From Anderseniella sp. (GTDB lineage Bacteria > Pseudomonadota > Alphaproteobacteria > Rhizobiales > Aestuariivirgaceae), in NCBI GenBank assembly GCA_028289645.1, contig JANQOK010000017.1:372001-436000 (forward strand): a stretch of DNA of 64,000 bases, in the 5' to 3' direction. The translations under genes and the position numbers were made by a program. The notes below the pieces were generated by a model. The model had not been told where the DNA came from. It did not search any database and was given only the letters and a program-made list of their open reading frames with translations. Below, one piece after another: positions 15,097-24,782 of this stretch (positions within the stretch are counted from its first letter, which is position 1; every line of letters begins with the position of its first letter).

Positions 15097-16848
15097 TTAC
15101 ATCTCATCGACAGGTTTTACGCCCAAGATGCTAAGTCCGCTAGACAAAGTATAGCGGATCATTTGCAACAATGCGAGACGTGCTTGTGTAAGATGCACCT
15201 GTTTAGGCAAAATAAACCTTAATTGCGGCTGATCTTTGCCCTTGTTGTAGTAGGAGTGAAATTCCGCTGCAATTTCATATAGATAGAACGCCAACCTGTG
15301 AGGCTCCCGATTTGCCGCCGCCAACTCCACTGCGCGCGGCCATCCGGCAATAAGGCCAATGATTCGCTGTTCGGTCTCGTCATCCAGCGCAAGAAGCGAT
15401 TCTTCAGGGATGTCCGACAGGTCAACTGCGGCATCGCCGATCTCCTGTTTCGCCCTGGCAAAGGCCGATCCGATCCGCGCATGTGCATACTGGACATACC
15501 AGACCGGGTTGTCGCGCGACTGCTCGGTGACTTTCTGGAAATCAAAATCCAGCGGTGCATCATTCTTGCGGGTCAGCATCATGAAGCGCAGAACATCGGA
15601 TCCGACTTCGTCGACCACTTCGCGGAGGGTGACGAATTCGCCGGCGCGTTTTGACATCTTTACCGGCTCTCCGGCCCGGAATAGCCGCACCAGCTGGCAC
15701 AACAAGACGTCAGCCCTGGCATTTCCCTGTGACAGCGCCTTGGTAACCGCCTGGAGTCGCTTGACATAACCGCCGTGATCAGCGCCCAGAACGAATACAA
15801 GTTCGCTGAAACCACGGTTGATCTTGTCGCGGGCATAGGCGACGTCGGCTGCAAAATAGGTGAACGAACCGTCTGACTTCATCAGAGGCCGGTCGATGTC
15901 GTCACCGAACTCGGTCGCCCGGAACAACGTCTGCTCACGGTCCTCCCAACCTTCCGGCAACTGTCCCTTGGGCGGCGGGAGCCTGCCCTCGTAGACAAGT
16001 CCGGCATCCCGCATGGATTGAACTGTTTGCGCTATCTCCCCGTTTTCATGGAGAATTCTCTCAGAAAAGAAAACATCCTGATGAATGTTGAGTGTTGCCA
16101 GATCTTCGCGGATCAAGTCCATCATCGCTGCGATGGACCGATCCTTGACCAGATCTTTTCGCTGCGCTTCATCCATGTGCTTGAGCTTGTCGCCGAATTC
16201 TGTGGCCAGCTGTTTGCCGATCGGCACCAGGTAGTCACCCGGGTATAGCCCCGCCGGTATCTCGCCAATATCGTCGCCGAGCGCTTCGAGATAGCGCAGG
16301 AAGACACTGTCGCCAAGCGTGTCGATCTGGCTGCCGGCGTCATTGGTGTAGTATTCCCGGGTCACCTGGTGACCGGTCACCTCGAGCAGGTTGGCCAATG
16401 CATCGCCGAACACCGCTCCTCTGCAGTGACCGACATGCAGCGGACCGGTTGGATTGGCTGAAACGTACTCCACATTGACATTACGGCCCTGCCCCAGTGA
16501 TGACTTTGCAAACGTCTCGCCGGCGGCCAGCACGGAGCGCATGAACCCCGGCCAGAAGGATTTTGATATCCGCAAGTTGACGAAACCCGGACCGGCAATG
16601 TCTGCGGAAGCCACATCGGCATGTTGCGCCAGCACAGCGCACAGGCTTGCCGCAATGTCCCGCGGTGCCTTGCCGGCAGGCTTGGCCAGCACCATCGCCG
16701 CGTTCGTGGTGACGTCGCCATGGGCCGGATCGCGCGGCGGTTCCACCACAACTCGTGATGCATCCAGGCCTGCCGGGAGCACGCCGTCATCTGCAAGTCT
16801 AAGCAGTGCGTCGTCGACGATCGTCTTGATATGGCTGAAGGGGTTCAT
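15097..16848 (-). CDS. argS: Arginyl-tRNA synthetase
   Basis: The 583-residue class I synthetase attaches arginine to tRNA-Arg. The HIGH-type motif appears as [26 protein letters not shown] and the KMSKS-type motif as [15 protein letters not shown]. The N-terminal tRNA-recognition domain and the C-terminal anticodon-binding DALR domain ([28 protein letters not shown]) are complete. I prefer the ATG at 16848 ([11 protein letters not shown]), which fits ArgS N-termini; an in-frame ATG lies five codons upstream. It is followed closely by the SPOR gene and preceded by dgt, a conserved order in this group. Confidence 0.97.
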   Translation of the reverse strand: MNPFSHIKTIVDDALLRLADDGVLPAGLDASRVVVEPPRDPAHGDVTTNAAMVLAKPAGKAPRDIAASLCAVLAQHADVASADIAGPGFVNLRISKSFWPGFMRSVLAAGETFAKSSLGQGRNVNVEYVSANPTGPLHVGHCRGAVFGDALANLLEVTGHQVTREYYTNDAGSQIDTLGDSVFLRYLEALGDDIGEIPAGLYPGDYLVPIGKQLATEFGDKLKHMDEAQRKDLVKDRSIAAMMDLIREDLATLNIHQDVFFSERILHENGEIAQTVQSMRDAGLVYEGRLPPPKGQLPEGWEDREQTLFRATEFGDDIDRPLMKSDGSFTYFAADVAYARDKINRGFSELVFVLGADHGGYVKRLQAVTKALSQGNARADVLLCQLVRLFRAGEPVKMSKRAGEFVTLREVVDEVGSDVLRFMMLTRKNDAPLDFDFQKVTEQSRDNPVWYVQYAHARIGSAFARAKQEIGDAAVDLSDIPEESLLALDDETEQRIIGLIAGWPRAVELAAANREPHRLAFYLYEIAAEFHSYYNKGKDQPQLRFILPKQVHLTQARLALLQMIRYTLSSGLSILGVKPVDEM

Positions 16849-16920
16849 CGGGATCCCGGTCATGCTGTGATTATGGGGTGGTGCGATGGCATCCGTTTGT
16901 CCGGATGTGCCGCGCGGGGC

Positions 16921-18114
16921 TTAACGGAAAAGCGGATCGAGGTCAAACAGGCGCTTGTGCTCATCGAGGGCGTAACGGTCCGTCATGCCGGCGATGAAGT
17001 CGCATATCTGGCGGGCCTGACGGCTGTCGCCGCGCGAATAGCCGTGTTCCTGCCAGTCTGCCGGTAGTTGCTCGGGATCCCGGGAGTAGGCCTCGAACAG
17101 ATCCCTGACCACTCTCCGGGCGCGACCCATGATGGCGATCACCTTGTCATGCTGATACATGTGGGATGCCAGGAACGCCTGAAGCTGTGCATTGTCCTGT
17201 TTCATCTGGGGCGAAAAACCGACGATTGCCGTTCGGGTCCTGCGGACCGCGTCTGCACTGTCGACATTGTTGCTTGCTGCGTTCGCCTGAGTTTGGGCGA
17301 TGACATCAAAGATCATCCAGGAAATCACCCGCCTGACGGTTTCATGGATCAGCCGATGTCTGTCCAGTTCAGGCCACATCTCCTGAACTTCACGAATGGC
17401 CTTGCCGGCGATCGGCACATCCAGCAGCGCTGTGACCTCGAACAGTCCAGCCCGCAAGCCGTCATCTATGTCGTGCGCATTATAGGCAATATCATCGGAA
17501 ATCGCCGCAATTTGCGCCTCTGCCGATGCATACCGGTCCAGGTGCAGATCATGGTTCTGGGCAAACTCGACAATGGCATGGGGCAGACCCAGTTTTGCAT
17601 ATCTTCCCGCGGGATTGCCGTGGGTGTCCAGAACCGGCCCGTTATGCTTGACCAGGCCCTCAAGTGTTTCCCAGGTCAGGTTGAGCCCGTCAAATCCGGC
17701 ATACCGCCGCTCAAGCCTGGTTACTATGCGAAGCGCCTGAGCATTGTGGTCAAATCCCCCATGTTCCGCCATGCACTTGTCCAGTTCACGCTCGCCAGCG
17801 TGCCCGAACGGCGTGTGGCCGAGATCGTGGGCCAGCGACAGAGCTTCGGTCAGATCTTCGTCGAGCCGCAAAGCACGCGCCAGCGAGCGCGCCACCTGGG
17901 CGACCTCCAGCGAATGGGTCAGACGGGTGCGATAGTGATCGCCCTCGTGGTAGACAAACACCTGGGTCTTGTGCTTCAGGCGCCTGAACGCGGCAGAGTG
18001 TATGATGCGATCCCGGTCACGCTGAAACGGCGAGCGGCCCGCCGCATCATGGTCTGCTACGAACCTGCCTCTGGAAGCGAGCGGATTGCTGGCATAGGGT
18101 GCTAATTCTGCCAT
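16921..18114 (-). CDS. dgt: dGTP triphosphohydrolase-like protein (HD superfamily)
   Basis: The product cleaves deoxynucleoside triphosphates, probably dGTP, to the nucleoside and triphosphate. The HD metal site is visible as RTRLTHSLEVAQVARSLAR followed by LAHDLGHTPFGHAGERELD. The 397-residue length fits the dGTPase-like type common in Alphaproteobacteria. The ATG at 18114 has GGAAG seven bases upstream; forty additional codons upstream are open but run into the erpA promoter. It is divergent from erpA, with 107 bases between. Confidence 0.93.
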   Translation of the reverse strand: MAELAPYASNPLASRGRFVADHDAAGRSPFQRDRDRIIHSAAFRRLKHKTQVFVYHEGDHYRTRLTHSLEVAQVARSLARALRLDEDLTEALSLAHDLGHTPFGHAGERELDKCMAEHGGFDHNAQALRIVTRLERRYAGFDGLNLTWETLEGLVKHNGPVLDTHGNPAGRYAKLGLPHAIVEFAQNHDLHLDRYASAEAQIAAISDDIAYNAHDIDDGLRAGLFEVTALLDVPIAGKAIREVQEMWPELDRHRLIHETVRRVISWMIFDVIAQTQANAASNNVDSADAVRRTRTAIVGFSPQMKQDNAQLQAFLASHMYQHDKVIAIMGRARRVVRDLFEAYSRDPEQLPADWQEHGYSRGDSRQARQICDFIAGMTDRYALDEHKRLFDLDPLFR

Positions 18115-18221
18115 GTGGTTTCTTCCATATGAGACAAATTCCGGACGTGCATTGACAAAGCACCCGTCTCGACCAACATTCATAACTATCGAACACAGCT
18201 TCAAACAGGACTGCTTTTGCC

Positions 18222-18551
18222 ATGTCTGCCGCAATTACACTAACGGAAAACGCTGCGCGACGGATTCGCGAGATTGTCGCCGGCGAAACTGACAAGACCG
18301 CTCTGCGGCTGGCTGTCAACGGCGGCGGCTGTTCCGGATTTTCCTATGAGTTTGAACTGGACGACAAGGCCGGTGACGGGGATGCAGTGATTGAACGCGA
18401 CGGCGCCACACTGCTGATCGATTCGGTTTCGCTGGTTTATGTGCTTGGATCCGAGGTTGATTTTGTCGACGATCTGATGGCAGCGCAGTTTCAGGTGAAC
18501 AACCCGAACGCCACTGCGTCGTGCGGCTGTGGCACGAGTTTTTCCATCTGA
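18222..18551 (+). CDS. erpA: Iron-sulfur cluster insertion protein (A-type carrier)
   Basis: The 109-residue protein shows the A-type carrier motif with three cysteines: NGGGCSGFSYEF near residue 36 and the C-terminal SCGCGTSF. These proteins receive Fe-S clusters from the assembly scaffold and deliver them to apo-enzymes. The ErpA/IscA distinction is not certain from sequence alone. It is transcribed divergently from dgt. After the stop, the 152 bases to the next start contain an imperfect AT-rich hairpin near 18586-18604. Confidence 0.93.
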   Translation: MSAAITLTENAARRIREIVAGETDKTALRLAVNGGGCSGFSYEFELDDKAGDGDAVIERDGATLLIDSVSLVYVLGSEVDFVDDLMAAQFQVNNPNATASCGCGTSFSI

Positions 18552-18703
18552 CCGGTTTTCCGCCCAGTAAGCGCCCCAGATAAGGCCAAAACTGCAGTTT
18601 TTGGTTTCCACCGCTGTAACTCATCCTGATGCAAGCCCACAATTGCGCCATGATCGTGCGCAACATCGATGCTGAAGGGCTTTTCAGGGACGCAATATTA
18701 TTC

Positions 18704-20179
18704 ATGCTGAACTCACATTTCTGGCTTCGGCCTTTCTTCACCGCCGTTTTTGGCGTGGTTCTTCTATCGTTACCGGCAAACGCGGCTCGTGACGGGTCAA
18801 CCGACCGGCCAGGGCTTGATTACAAAACCATAGAATTGTCGGCACCCAACCCCGACCTGTGCGAGAACGCGTGCAAGAAGGATGGCAAATGCCGCGCATG
18901 GACCTATTCGTGGCCGGGCGCTAAAGGCCCCAAGGCCATGTGTGCCCTGAAAACCGGCGTGCCGCCGAAACGGTCCGATACATGCTGTATTTCAGGCGTC
19001 CTTTCTACGACCAGCCCAGTGACCAGGACCGACGATCCGGCTCCCGCTCCAGCGCCGAAGAAACCCGCCGTGGCGGCAAAGCCGGCCCCTGCCCCCAAGA
19101 AACCGGTGGTGGAAGCTGAACCTGCCCCTGCTCCGAAGAAGCCGGTGGTAAAGGCTGAGCCTGCGCCCAAGCCCGTGCCTGAGCCTGAAAAGCCGGTTGT
19201 AGTTGAAAAACCGGAAGCTGAAGAACCCGAGATCGCGGCAAGACCGATCCCGGCGCCAACCCCGGTCCCGCCGCCGGCGCCAAAAAAACCGGTTGAACCA
19301 GTAACACCCCTGCCCGAAGAACCTGAGGATGAGACCGTTGAGCAACCGGTTCCGGCGCCGCTGCCACCGGTTGACGATCAGGAAACGGTAACCGTTGCGC
19401 CGACACCGAGGCCAAATCCGCGCCCGCTGCAGGAAGACGAACCAGTTCGTGAAACACCGCCCGATCCTGCCAAGGTTGCCGCCTGCAATGATTACGCGTC
19501 GCGGGCCATGGCTCAAAACGGTGAGAACAACCGGTTGAGGTGCGGTTTGTCGGGCAGCCGCTGGGGTTTTGGCCGGAACGCCTATTACAGTTTCTGCATG
19601 CGCAATCCATCTTCGGTTTACAATGCTGCCCGGGCAGCGCGCGATCGTGAACTCGAGAGTTGCCAGCGCCGGCTGGCCAGCCGTGGTGACGACCGGGACG
19701 AACCGGTGTTGCCGGACCTGGATGATGTTGAACCCGACGACGTGATTGCCGACAACTCGCGGCCGGCTCGTTTTTGCCGCAACTTTGCCGACCAAAGCAT
19801 ACGCCAGGCCCGCCAGGCCCGTCGCTACAGGTGCGGTTTCGGTGGTGAGCGCTGGTCGCGCAGCCGGGTTCGTCAGGCACGATTGTGCCGGCGCATCGGC
19901 GCGCGCGCAGCGACACAGCTGCTGAACACCCGGGCGCGCCAGATTGCCAATTGCCGCGCCGCGGGACGCGAAGGCGGCCCGGGCCGTGCGGCCTGCCGTG
20001 AATATGCCAGAACCGCTGTCTCGCAAGCCCGCGAGGCCCGGCGTCTGGACTGTGGCTACGGTGGCCGCCGCTGGAGCCGCAATTACCAGCGGCACCTGAG
20101 ATGGTGCAGTTCAACGTCCCGACGCCAGGTGCGCCGGGAGTTCAGGATCCGGGAGCGTTTGCTGGAACAGTGCTACTAA
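18704..20179 (+). CDS. Secreted PAN-domain protein with three Cys-rich C-terminal repeats
   Basis: The start at 18704 gives a clear signal peptide (MLNSHFWLRPFFTAVFGVVLLSLPANA). A PAN/apple domain follows (residues about 33-100: PGLDYKTIELSAPNPDLCENACKKDGKCRAWTY, then TCCISG). Next is a Pro/Lys/Glu-rich spacer with repeated APAPKKPVV units. The C-terminal half has three copies of a roughly 62-residue module starting near residues 258, 356 and 429. Each copy carries four cysteines: a leading Cys, a CG(F/Y/L)-x-G-x-RW motif, a mid Cys and a final Cys. The family of this repeat is not known to me. The protein is probably periplasmic or surface bound, and the PAN domain suggests protein or carbohydrate binding. 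Confidence 0.8.
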   Translation: MLNSHFWLRPFFTAVFGVVLLSLPANAARDGSTDRPGLDYKTIELSAPNPDLCENACKKDGKCRAWTYSWPGAKGPKAMCALKTGVPPKRSDTCCISGVLSTTSPVTRTDDPAPAPAPKKPAVAAKPAPAPKKPVVEAEPAPAPKKPVVKAEPAPKPVPEPEKPVVVEKPEAEEPEIAARPIPAPTPVPPPAPKKPVEPVTPLPEEPEDETVEQPVPAPLPPVDDQETVTVAPTPRPNPRPLQEDEPVRETPPDPAKVAACNDYASRAMAQNGENNRLRCGLSGSRWGFGRNAYYSFCMRNPSSVYNAARAARDRELESCQRRLASRGDDRDEPVLPDLDDVEPDDVIADNSRPARFCRNFADQSIRQARQARRYRCGFGGERWSRSRVRQARLCRRIGARAATQLLNTRARQIANCRAAGREGGPGRAACREYARTAVSQAREARRLDCGYGGRRWSRNYQRHLRWCSSTSRRQVRREFRIRERLLEQCY

Positions 20180-20311
20180 CCGCCTGGCAGGCACTGCAAC
20201 AGTCTGTGATTGATGGCACGGATCTGGTGACGATCGGGCCTATGGTCTTGACGCGGCAGGATGTCTGCAGTGACTGTAGTGCGAGGATCGCTGCTTACAA
20301 TCGGGGTGCAC

Positions 20312-21094
20312 ATGCAGATCGCCACCTGGAATATCAATGGCGTAAAAGCGCGCCTGGAAACGGCCGTGGCCTGGCTGAAGGAAGCCCGGCCGGATGTTGC
20401 CTGCCTGCAGGAGATCAAATCGGTCGACGAAGGCTTTCCCCGGGCTGCGTTTGAAGACATCGGGTACAATGTCGTGACGCACGGGCAGAAGGGATTCAAT
20501 GGCGTCGCCATGTTGTCGCTTGCGCCGCTTGACGATGTGGCAAGAACGCTTCCCGGTGACGAAACGGATGAGCAAGCCCGCTATATAGAGGCAGTGGCGA
20601 GCGGGGAAAAGGCGGCCTGCCGGGTGGGATGTCTTTACCTTCCAAACGGCAATCCGGTCGACACCGAGAAGTACCCTTACAAGCTTGCCTGGATGGACCG
20701 ACTGATTGTGCACGCGAAGGCCAGACTGCTGTTGGAGGAGCCGTTCGTGCTCGTGGGCGATTACAATGTTATCCCGGAGCGGCGGGACGCCGCGAGGCCG
20801 GAGCAGTGGACCGAAGACGCCCTGTTCAGGCTGGAAACACTGGAAAAATACCGAGAACTCATTGCCCTGGGATTTACCGATGCCGTGCGCAGTCTCGATC
20901 AGTCAGATGGTGTTTACACCTTCTGGGACTACCAGGCCGGCGCGTGGCAGAAAAACAACGGCATTCGAATTGACCATGTGTTGATGTCGGCCCAGGCAAC
21001 CGACCGGGCGATTGGCTGTCGCATAGACAAGCATGTGCGCAGCTGGGAAAAGCCATCTGACCATGTTCCGGTGATTGTGGAATTGGACGTGTAG
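20312..21094 (+). CDS. xthA: Exodeoxyribonuclease III
   Basis: The 260-residue product is an AP endonuclease and 3'-5' exonuclease of base-excision repair. The motifs are in order: IATWNINGVKAR, CLQEIKSVD, LVGDYNVIP, and the C-terminal RIDHVLMS and SDHVPVIVEL. I choose the ATG at 20312 because the protein then starts MQIATWNINGV as usual; 17 upstream codons are open but unlike the family. It converges with the ExoR-like gene; a perfect stem CAGGCCA/TGGCCTG lies between them (21098-21115) but has no T-run. Confidence 0.95.
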   Translation: MQIATWNINGVKARLETAVAWLKEARPDVACLQEIKSVDEGFPRAAFEDIGYNVVTHGQKGFNGVAMLSLAPLDDVARTLPGDETDEQARYIEAVASGEKAACRVGCLYLPNGNPVDTEKYPYKLAWMDRLIVHAKARLLLEEPFVLVGDYNVIPERRDAARPEQWTEDALFRLETLEKYRELIALGFTDAVRSLDQSDGVYTFWDYQAGAWQKNNGIRIDHVLMSAQATDRAIGCRIDKHVRSWEKPSDHVPVIVELDV

Positions 21095-21173
21095 GCCCAG
21101 GCCAGTTTTGGCCTGAACCTGCCGAATGTACGCAGGAATGCAGTTGCGCGAAGCCGTAAAGACCGCAGCGGCG

Positions 21174-22169
21174 CTAGTTTTGTGCCTGCCGGGTGCGCAC
21201 CGGAAACCGCCTGGACCATTTTGAATACAGCCGGTTCGCTTCGCCCAGACTTTTCTGGTTGAGTTCTGACTGCAGAGCTTTGTTTTTCTTGGCAATCCTG
21301 CTGTTGAGGGACCCACCGGCGGTGTCCGCGGCAATTCGGTACCAGACCAGCGCACGCACCTTGTCGCCGCTGTCACTATATATGTCACCCAACAGAGCGG
21401 CAGCAGGCGCATAGCGCTTCTGTGCCGCTGTGCCGAGCCAGCGCATACCGTAAGAGCGGTCCCGAGCAACCCCTTCGCCGTTCAGGTACATCAGCCCGAA
21501 ACCGTATTGAGCACCGGCGTGGCCGGCCGAAGCGGCTGTCTGGTAGTAATGCAGGGCCTTGTGTACGTTCTTTCTGACGCCTGCCTTCTTGTTGCCAGTC
21601 CGCAGGGAGTTGGCCATGCGGGTCAGGCTGTCCAGGACAAAGTACCGTTCATTGCCGGACACCTCAGACCTGTGATCAACGTAATCCTGGGCAACACGAC
21701 CATAGTGCTTGAACGCGGTCACCTGATCGACGGGCACTCCCAGCCCCTTTCGGAACATGTGCGCCAGCAGCCAATTTGCCTGGATGCTTCCCTCGCTTGA
21801 GGGCAAATCCAGGTAAGGCAGCGAAGCGCCGAAGTCCTTGGCCCGGTAGGCCACCAGCGCGGCATCCAGATTGGCCTGCGCCTGCGGAGACAGCTGGCCA
21901 ACAGGCACCTCCTGCTTGCTTGGCGCGAATGAATAAAAGCCGGGCGGCAGCTGTGCCTGCGCCCATGTCTGCCCCGACGACAAGACGGCCACACCTGCAA
22001 CCAGCATGATGCCGGCGGCTAGCCGCAATCTCGTCAGTCCGAAGCCGTTGTTGGTCTGCTGACCCACCCCACCCATGGAACAACAGTAAGAGCAGTGCGG
22101 CGCGTATTGCGTGCCTCCCGCCAAGTGCCGGTTCGGCACCTTGTCCTTACGTGTTGAACGTGCATTCAT
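21174..22169 (-). CDS. Periplasmic Sel1-repeat protein, ExoR-like
   Basis: The protein has a membrane or signal segment (LRLAAGIMLVAGVAVLSSGQTWAQAQ) and then Sel1-type helical repeats, such as QANWLLAHMFRKGLGVPVDQVTAFKHY, AGAQYGFGLMYLNGEGVARDRSYGMRWL and APAAALLGDIYSDSGDKVRALVWY. Layout and wording resemble ExoR, the periplasmic inhibitor of the ChvG/ExoS sensor kinase in rhizobia, which controls exopolysaccharide and motility. The start is uncertain: ATG at 22169 (331 aa) or ATG at 22076 (300 aa, a conventional signal peptide); neither has a convincing ribosome binding site. Neighbours do not include the kinase. Confidence 0.65.
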   Translation of the reverse strand: MNARSTRKDKVPNRHLAGGTQYAPHCSYCCSMGGVGQQTNNGFGLTRLRLAAGIMLVAGVAVLSSGQTWAQAQLPPGFYSFAPSKQEVPVGQLSPQAQANLDAALVAYRAKDFGASLPYLDLPSSEGSIQANWLLAHMFRKGLGVPVDQVTAFKHYGRVAQDYVDHRSEVSGNERYFVLDSLTRMANSLRTGNKKAGVRKNVHKALHYYQTAASAGHAGAQYGFGLMYLNGEGVARDRSYGMRWLGTAAQKRYAPAAALLGDIYSDSGDKVRALVWYRIAADTAGGSLNSRIAKKNKALQSELNQKSLGEANRLYSKWSRRFPVRTRQAQN

Positions 22170-22471
22170 CGGATTTATTTCGCCCCTGGCGTACCTGTTA
22201 ACTTCCACATCTACCGCTAAGCGCACAGTACTTACTAACTGTATAATTATTCTGTTATCGCTACCTTAGCGGACATCATCCTCTTATAATCTTGATTTGA
22301 GCGCGATTAAGGCAGGAAGTTGCCGCCAGTGCAGAATTCTAAAAAGTGTGACATATTTGCAACACCTGTATTGCTTCCGGCTTGGCTGTTGCCGACGGCG
22401 GTATTTAGGCTAGGCTTTCGCCAATTCCCCATGATTTGAGCGGCTTTCAGAGCAAAAAGGACTCCATCAAA
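22170..22471. other. Divergent intergenic region, ExoR-like gene / DUF898 gene
   Basis: This AT-richer stretch separates two divergent units. It holds two consensus TATAAT hexamers on the plus strand (22242-22247 and 22285-22290), neither with a good -35 at 17 bp. It also holds an inverted repeat CCGCTAAG/CTTAGCGG (22214-22221 and 22265-22272). A regulator site is possible. No RNA gene is visible. An AAGGA ribosome binding site for the DUF898 gene lies at its right end. Confidence 0.4.
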
Positions 22472-23635
22472 ATGTCTCCTCCCATGTTTGGTCAGCAGTC
22501 GGCAGGAAATCCGCCGGCCGGCCCGGAACCGGTGCGAATCGACTATGTCGCGCATCCGGGTTTGGGCGGAATTGCCATCTCAAACTTCTTTCTAAACCTG
22601 ATTACGCTGTCGTTTTACCGGTTCTGGGCCAAAACGCGGGTCCGCCGCCATATCTGGTCCAGCGTGCAGGTCAACGGTGAGCCCGTCGAGTATACGGGAA
22701 CCGGCAAGGAACTGTTTTTCGGGTTCATCGTCATCATGGCCCTGGTATTTCTGCCGCTGACCCTGATCGGTGTCGGATTGGCGGCGTACTTTGGTCCGGA
22801 AAGCGCCGCAGTGGTGGCCTTCCAGATGATTTTTGCCCTTGCACTGATCACCCTGTACGGGTTTGCGATCTACCGGGCGCGGCGATATCGGCTGTCCAGA
22901 ACCGTCTGGCGCGGGATTCGCGGTGCGCTGCCCGGCTCGGCAATGTCATACAGCGGAAAGTACTTCGGCTCCCTGCTGCTCGCTCCGATGACGTTGGGAT
23001 GGTCTACCCCGGCCATGAATCTGATCCTGGCAGAGCAACTCACCAATGACATGCGTTTCGGCAACGTGCCGTTCAGTTTCAGCGGCCGTTCGGGACCGCT
23101 TTATGCACGTTATGCAATGTGCTGGTTCGGATCCCTGCTGGCGCTTCTCATCGTGATCATGTTAGCGGTCTGGCTGTTCGCATCCGGAGCTTTTGACGGA
23201 CTGAAACCGGTGTTCGACGCCATGGTCAGTGACAACCAGGCATCCGGCTCTGGTGACACCGCTGCCGGGTTGGCCATATTTGGCGGAATCGTGTTCGCTT
23301 ACCTGTTCTATGTTGCAGTCAAGTCAACCATCTGGTCATTCTATACGGCCCGCGAGTTGAATGTTTTCGCCCAGTACACCAGGTTTTCCGGAGCGGGTTT
23401 TGAATTCAATGCCACCGCCTGGAGCCTTATCACACTGTGGCTGGGCAACATGGCGTTGATCATTCTGACCCTGGGCATTGCACAACCATTTGTGGAGCAA
23501 CGGGTGATGCGGTATTTCGTGGAGCGCCTGAGTGTCAACGGTGCGGTAGACTTTGCAGCGATTGAGCAGTCCAAGGCCCGGCTCGACAAACGTGGCGAGG
23601 GCCTTATTGACGCCCTCGATCTGGACGCGTTCTAG
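22472..23635 (+). CDS. DUF898 (YjgN-type) multi-pass membrane protein
   Basis: The 387-residue protein has the DUF898 repeated unit: LGGIAISNFFLNLITLSFYRFWAKTRVRRHIWSSV near residue 30 and related half-units near 210 and 330 (ELNVFAQYTRFSGAGFEFNATAW). About six transmembrane segments are visible, for example LFFGFIVIMALVFLPLTLIGVGLAAYF. Function is unknown in the family. It ends three bases before the M48 peptidase gene, so the two are one operon. Confidence 0.85.
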   Translation: MSPPMFGQQSAGNPPAGPEPVRIDYVAHPGLGGIAISNFFLNLITLSFYRFWAKTRVRRHIWSSVQVNGEPVEYTGTGKELFFGFIVIMALVFLPLTLIGVGLAAYFGPESAAVVAFQMIFALALITLYGFAIYRARRYRLSRTVWRGIRGALPGSAMSYSGKYFGSLLLAPMTLGWSTPAMNLILAEQLTNDMRFGNVPFSFSGRSGPLYARYAMCWFGSLLALLIVIMLAVWLFASGAFDGLKPVFDAMVSDNQASGSGDTAAGLAIFGGIVFAYLFYVAVKSTIWSFYTARELNVFAQYTRFSGAGFEFNATAWSLITLWLGNMALIILTLGIAQPFVEQRVMRYFVERLSVNGAVDFAAIEQSKARLDKRGEGLIDALDLDAF

Positions 23636-23638
23636 GCC

Positions 23639-24769
23639 ATGGTCACGCAACAGCATAATGCCGAATTCTTTGACGGCAAATCAGCCATGGCCAGACTGGT
23701 TCATGCCCGTGTCGTGGGGGACACGCTGGTCATTTCCCAGGCCGGAACTGTGGATGTCCAGTGGCCGTTGAACAGTGTTGAACTGGTATCCGGCGGCAAA
23801 CCCGGCCAGGCGTTGCGATTGAAGCTGCATGGCGATCATGGCAGCCGGCTCACGCTGCCTGAAGGCAACGCCGCAGATGTGGTGATCGCGGCGGCTCCTG
23901 CCATACTCACCGGACATAAGCGCCGGTTCTGGAAAGGTGTTGGGATCTCTGTTGCAGTTGTGTTCGCCCTGGGCGTCGCCGGCTACGCCACCCTGGCTGT
24001 TGCGCCGCAGGCGCTGGCCCGTTTCATCCCCGATGAGGTGGTCAACTCGTTTGCTGACGGGCTGGAAAAATCGGTCATCAAATCATCCAAGCGCTGTGAT
24101 GCGCCGGCCGGACTGGATGCGATCAACAAGATCGCCCGGCGCATCGTGTCCGGTGCTGAGGATCCGCCAACATTCTCCCTGCGGGTATTTGATATCCGGC
24201 AAGCGGGAAACAAAAAGCTCGTCAATGCTTTTGCCCTGCCTGGAGGGCGCATGGTGTTCAGTGCTGGTTTGATCGAGAATGCCGGCAGCGCCGATGAAGT
24301 GGCCGGGGTGCTGGCTCACGAACTGGGGCACGTCGCCCTGCGGCACCCGGAAGCCGCCATTGTCAGGGTGTATGGTTTGCAGATGCTGTTGTCACTGTTC
24401 ACCGCCGGCCAGGGAGCGGACAGTCTCGGCAGCATCGCGGGTGTCATCGCGGTGCTTCGCTACAGCCGGGAGGCTGAGGCAGAAGCCGATGCCTACGCCG
24501 TTGAGGTCATGGAAAAGGCCAATGTGGATCCGAAAGGCCTGCGGAACTTTTTTGCGCGTCTGATAAAGAAGAATACGAGCACCGCAGGCGAAGCGAAAGC
24601 AGACGACAGCACGTCGTTTAGGAAACGCATCGAGCCGCTCACCGATCTGTTTTCAACCCACCCGGGAACCGATGACCGCATCGCCCGGTTGGTGCCGCGC
24701 CCGGGTGGTACCGAACCGGCCATCCTCAGTGATGCGGAGTGGCGGGCACTGAAAGCCATCTGCAAGTAG
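23639..24769 (+). CDS. M48-family metallopeptidase, membrane anchored
   Basis: The 376-residue protein has one transmembrane segment near residues 98-120 (GVGISVAVVFALGVAGYATLAV). It then has a peptidase domain with the zinc motif HELGH in AGVLAHELGHVALRHPEA and the third ligand in the EAEAEADAYAVEVM region. Such enzymes act like HtpX or Oma1/BepA in envelope protein quality control. The cytoplasmic N-terminal part is a beta-rich domain of about 90 residues. It follows the DUF898 gene by three bases, and a functional link between the two is likely but undefined. Confidence 0.88.
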   Translation: MVTQQHNAEFFDGKSAMARLVHARVVGDTLVISQAGTVDVQWPLNSVELVSGGKPGQALRLKLHGDHGSRLTLPEGNAADVVIAAAPAILTGHKRRFWKGVGISVAVVFALGVAGYATLAVAPQALARFIPDEVVNSFADGLEKSVIKSSKRCDAPAGLDAINKIARRIVSGAEDPPTFSLRVFDIRQAGNKKLVNAFALPGGRMVFSAGLIENAGSADEVAGVLAHELGHVALRHPEAAIVRVYGLQMLLSLFTAGQGADSLGSIAGVIAVLRYSREAEAEADAYAVEVMEKANVDPKGLRNFFARLIKKNTSTAGEAKADDSTSFRKRIEPLTDLFSTHPGTDDRIARLVPRPGGTEPAILSDAEWRALKAICK

Positions 24770-24782
24770 TCGGGAAGCCCGG

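Noticed and set aside
14037-15134. Plus-strand frame of 365 codons
   Set aside because: It is the antisense of the proline-rich SPOR gene; GC-rich repeats keep other frames open.
18586-18604. AT-rich hairpin CCAAAA-CTGCAG-TTTTTGG as an erpA terminator
   Set aside because: The stem is weak and no separate T-run follows, so I do not list it as a terminator.
21098-21115. CAGGCCA/TGGCCTG stem between xthA and the ExoR-like gene as a terminator
   Set aside because: It is perfect but has no T-run on either strand.
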